The position numbers were made by a program, and so were the translations under genes. This document shows positions 62,275 through 64,000 of a stretch of 64,000 nt of DNA, in pieces. The stretch comes from Zeus faber (lineage: Eukaryota > Chordata > Actinopteri > Zeiformes > Zeidae). The stretch is from the NCBI GenBank assembly GCA_960531495.1, contig OY482866.1, positions 3,992,918 to 4,056,917 on the forward strand, written 5' to 3'. Below the pieces are notes generated by a model. It ran no database searches. It worked only from the letters and a program-made list of their open reading frames with translations, and was not told the origin of the DNA. Numbering within the stretch: the stretch's first letter is position 1; the number at the start of each line of letters is the position of its first letter.

Positions 62275-63200
62275 CAAACCAAGCCAGAAATCTTGGTGTA
62301 GTCATGGACTTGGACATTAATTTCAACAGCCACATTAAAACAATTACATGTCAGCCTACTATCACCTTCAGAATACATCAAGGATTAAAAGATTTACGTC
62401 TCAGCAGAATTTAGAAAAACTTGTCCATGCATTCATCTTCAGTAGAATAGACTACTGTAACGGTAAAAGAAAAAAATGTAAATCCCTAGAAGATCAATCA
62501 GAGAGCTGCAGTTGATTCAGAATGCTGCTGCTCAAGCCCTCACTCAGACCAAGAAAGTAGATCATATCACTCCAGTTCTCAGATCTTTACACTGGCTTCC
62601 TGTCCGTCAAAGAAGTTCTTTCAAAATACAATTGTTGGTTTATAAAGCACAGAATGCTTGTTGTTGAAATGTGAATACTAGTGGATTCATGCACACTTTA
62701 TGTTAATCTGAAACAACGATGTCTGTTAACTGAAAGATCTCCAGACCGGTTCTCTGGGACTGGGATATCGCCTTGACAAGGTAAAAGGCTTTTCGGGGAA
62801 TAGGCAAGATACTTGTTAACAAAGAGTTAAACAAGGTTTCTTTGATTTGTTCCTTGCACGGCACTATAACTTTTATGCATTCTATGTATTGTATTTTTTT
62901 AACTTTATGCAATCTATGTCCTTTTATAATGTGTTTCTTTGCACTTTGTCTTCATGCTTTTCATGTTTTATGTTTGAATTGACTTGTTGTTTAAATGTTC
63001 TATACACATTTCAACAATGCGATAGTGGCGCCGCCCCTAGCGGTCGCCTGCGCCGGCGGTCCGGTTGACTCTTGCACTTTTTAGTATTTTTTTTTCCATT
63101 TTTTTATCATAATGATTACATTTCACTGCATATATGTATGAAAGTATGTTTATGTAAGTGACGAATAAAAATCTTGAATCTTGAATCTTGAAATAAACTT
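62275..63200 (+). mobile_element. LINE ORF2 C-terminal fragment and 3' tail
   Basis: Plus-strand broken frames read ARNLGVVMDLDINFNSHIKT and then QLIQNAAAQALTQTKKVDHI and LRSLHWLPVRQRSSFKIQLL, the thumb and C-terminal part of a CR1/L2-group ORF2. The 3' side ends at about 63,165-63,195 in AATAAAAATCTTGAATCTTG, a heptamer repeat typical of fish LINE termini. The tail may belong to a separate copy. Confidence 0.6.
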
Positions 63201-63209
63201 GCCTTGTCT

Positions 63210-64000
63210 TGCCTAACTATAAAAGACATCTCGGGTCAGGGTGGTATTTTTAAGATGAAAAGGAATAAAATGTAAGAATATAAAGACCTGTCTCCGTAGA
63301 GACTGGACGTGTTTCAGTTTCTCGTCTTTGCAGCCGAGCGCCACGGTTTAAATCGGACTCCCCTTTTTCGAAATGTTTTTTTTTCTTCCCGAAAACCAAT
63401 AACTTTTTAAATATTTGTACAAAATAAATATTCGTAAAAACTCACTATTTGTGCCTTATTTGGATTCGACCTCCACCCATACTTTACGGAAATCTGATGT
63501 TTCCATTCCAACATCCTTCCATTCACTGCTGTACTGGCATTTTCCCGTGAATGACACTAGGTCAAGAGTGAGGAAATTTACGGAAAGACTTTTACGGAAC
63601 ATGGACACCAGCTCCTCTTCCCACATGATGCCTAAACGGAACATTCGGCTTTCAGTGCAAGTGGGAAAGGGCTCTCGTCTCTCAGTTTGGTGAGCCAATA
63701 AAGAGACTGTTAAAGCAAACTTTGTCTTACTTCACTGGCCGCCACAATACATACAGAGACAGATAGAGATTCACTCCTTTATTAGTTAGGTATAGAACCC
63801 AAGTAGGCTAACACAAGTAACAACATAATTGTTTGATTAGCAACTGTAATGTGATTACTGAATTTATGAACAGTAACGTGTTACATTAGTCGTTACAGAC
63901 AAGTGTTATGTGATTACAGTAATGCGTTACCTTACGCATTACCTTGCGTAATGCGTTACCTTGTAACGCATTACCCCCAACACACAATACATTTTACTAT
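63210..64000. other. Right-edge stretch, no supported gene
   Basis: A minus-strand frame at 63,456-63,698 (80 codons) is open but has no recognisable domain. From about 63,860 to the edge the sequence is rich in TAACGCATTAC/GTAATGCGTTA inverted motifs, as in a common fish MITE family. Confidence 0.4.

Noticed and set aside
63284..63350. Possible upstream sh3tc1 exon ending CTACGGAGACAG before GTCTTT on the minus strand
   Set aside because: Its phase would fit exon 1, but an in-frame TAA precedes it, there is no usable acceptor or ATG, and it does not resemble the family's N-terminus.

Overview
This window is vertebrate nuclear DNA, almost certainly from a ray-finned (teleost) fish. The signs are short coding exons with GT/AG splice sites, two vertebrate genes in conserved order, and a dense mix of fish-type LINEs, Ty3/gypsy chromoviruses, hAT/Tc1/pogo DNA transposons and long dinucleotide microsatellites. 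There is nothing prokaryotic in it: no operons and no CRISPR arrays.

Two host genes are visible, both on the minus strand. Coordinates 56,002 down to 17,682 hold sh3tc1 (SH3 domain and tetratricopeptide repeats 1). I can place fifteen exons. Their splice phases agree at every junction and together they give 3,600 nt of open frame (1,199 codons plus stop); the N-terminal exon or exons lie outside or were not found. About 4 kb downstream, 13,431 down to 13,017 is the first coding exon of an HtrA serine protease. Its signal peptide, IGFBP and Kazal regions look most like HTRA3. The rest of htra3 lies beyond its first intron, which runs off the left edge. SH3TC1 followed by HTRA3 on the same strand matches the order I know from human 4p16, and this supports both names.

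Most of the remaining sequence is transposable elements, many inside sh3tc1 introns. Left end (1-13,000, htra3 intron 1): LINE fragments, a polyadenylated retroposon with a 16-bp target duplication, a pogo/Tigger-like MITE, a degraded SCAN-type gag copy and a Tc1 transposase remnant. sh3tc1 introns: a CR1/L2-type LINE (19.8-21.4 kb), a complete but mutated gypsy chromovirus with 408-bp LTRs (24,269-29,235), a deleted Gmr1-like element (29.4-31.7 kb), a hAT element with 8-bp target duplication (40,215-42,599), and a LINE (45.7-54.1 kb) split by a younger gypsy chromovirus with 352-bp LTRs (48,768-53,874). Right end (57.2-62.1 kb): a CR1-type LINE with an esterase-bearing ORF1 and a higher-order repeat array in its 3' region.

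I found no convincing new biochemical system. The points most worth checking are the nested gypsy-in-LINE structure, the Gmr1-like element with integrase next to protease, the LINE-associated satellite array, a partial exon duplication in sh3tc1, and UG-repeat tracts directly beside two sh3tc1 5' splice sites.
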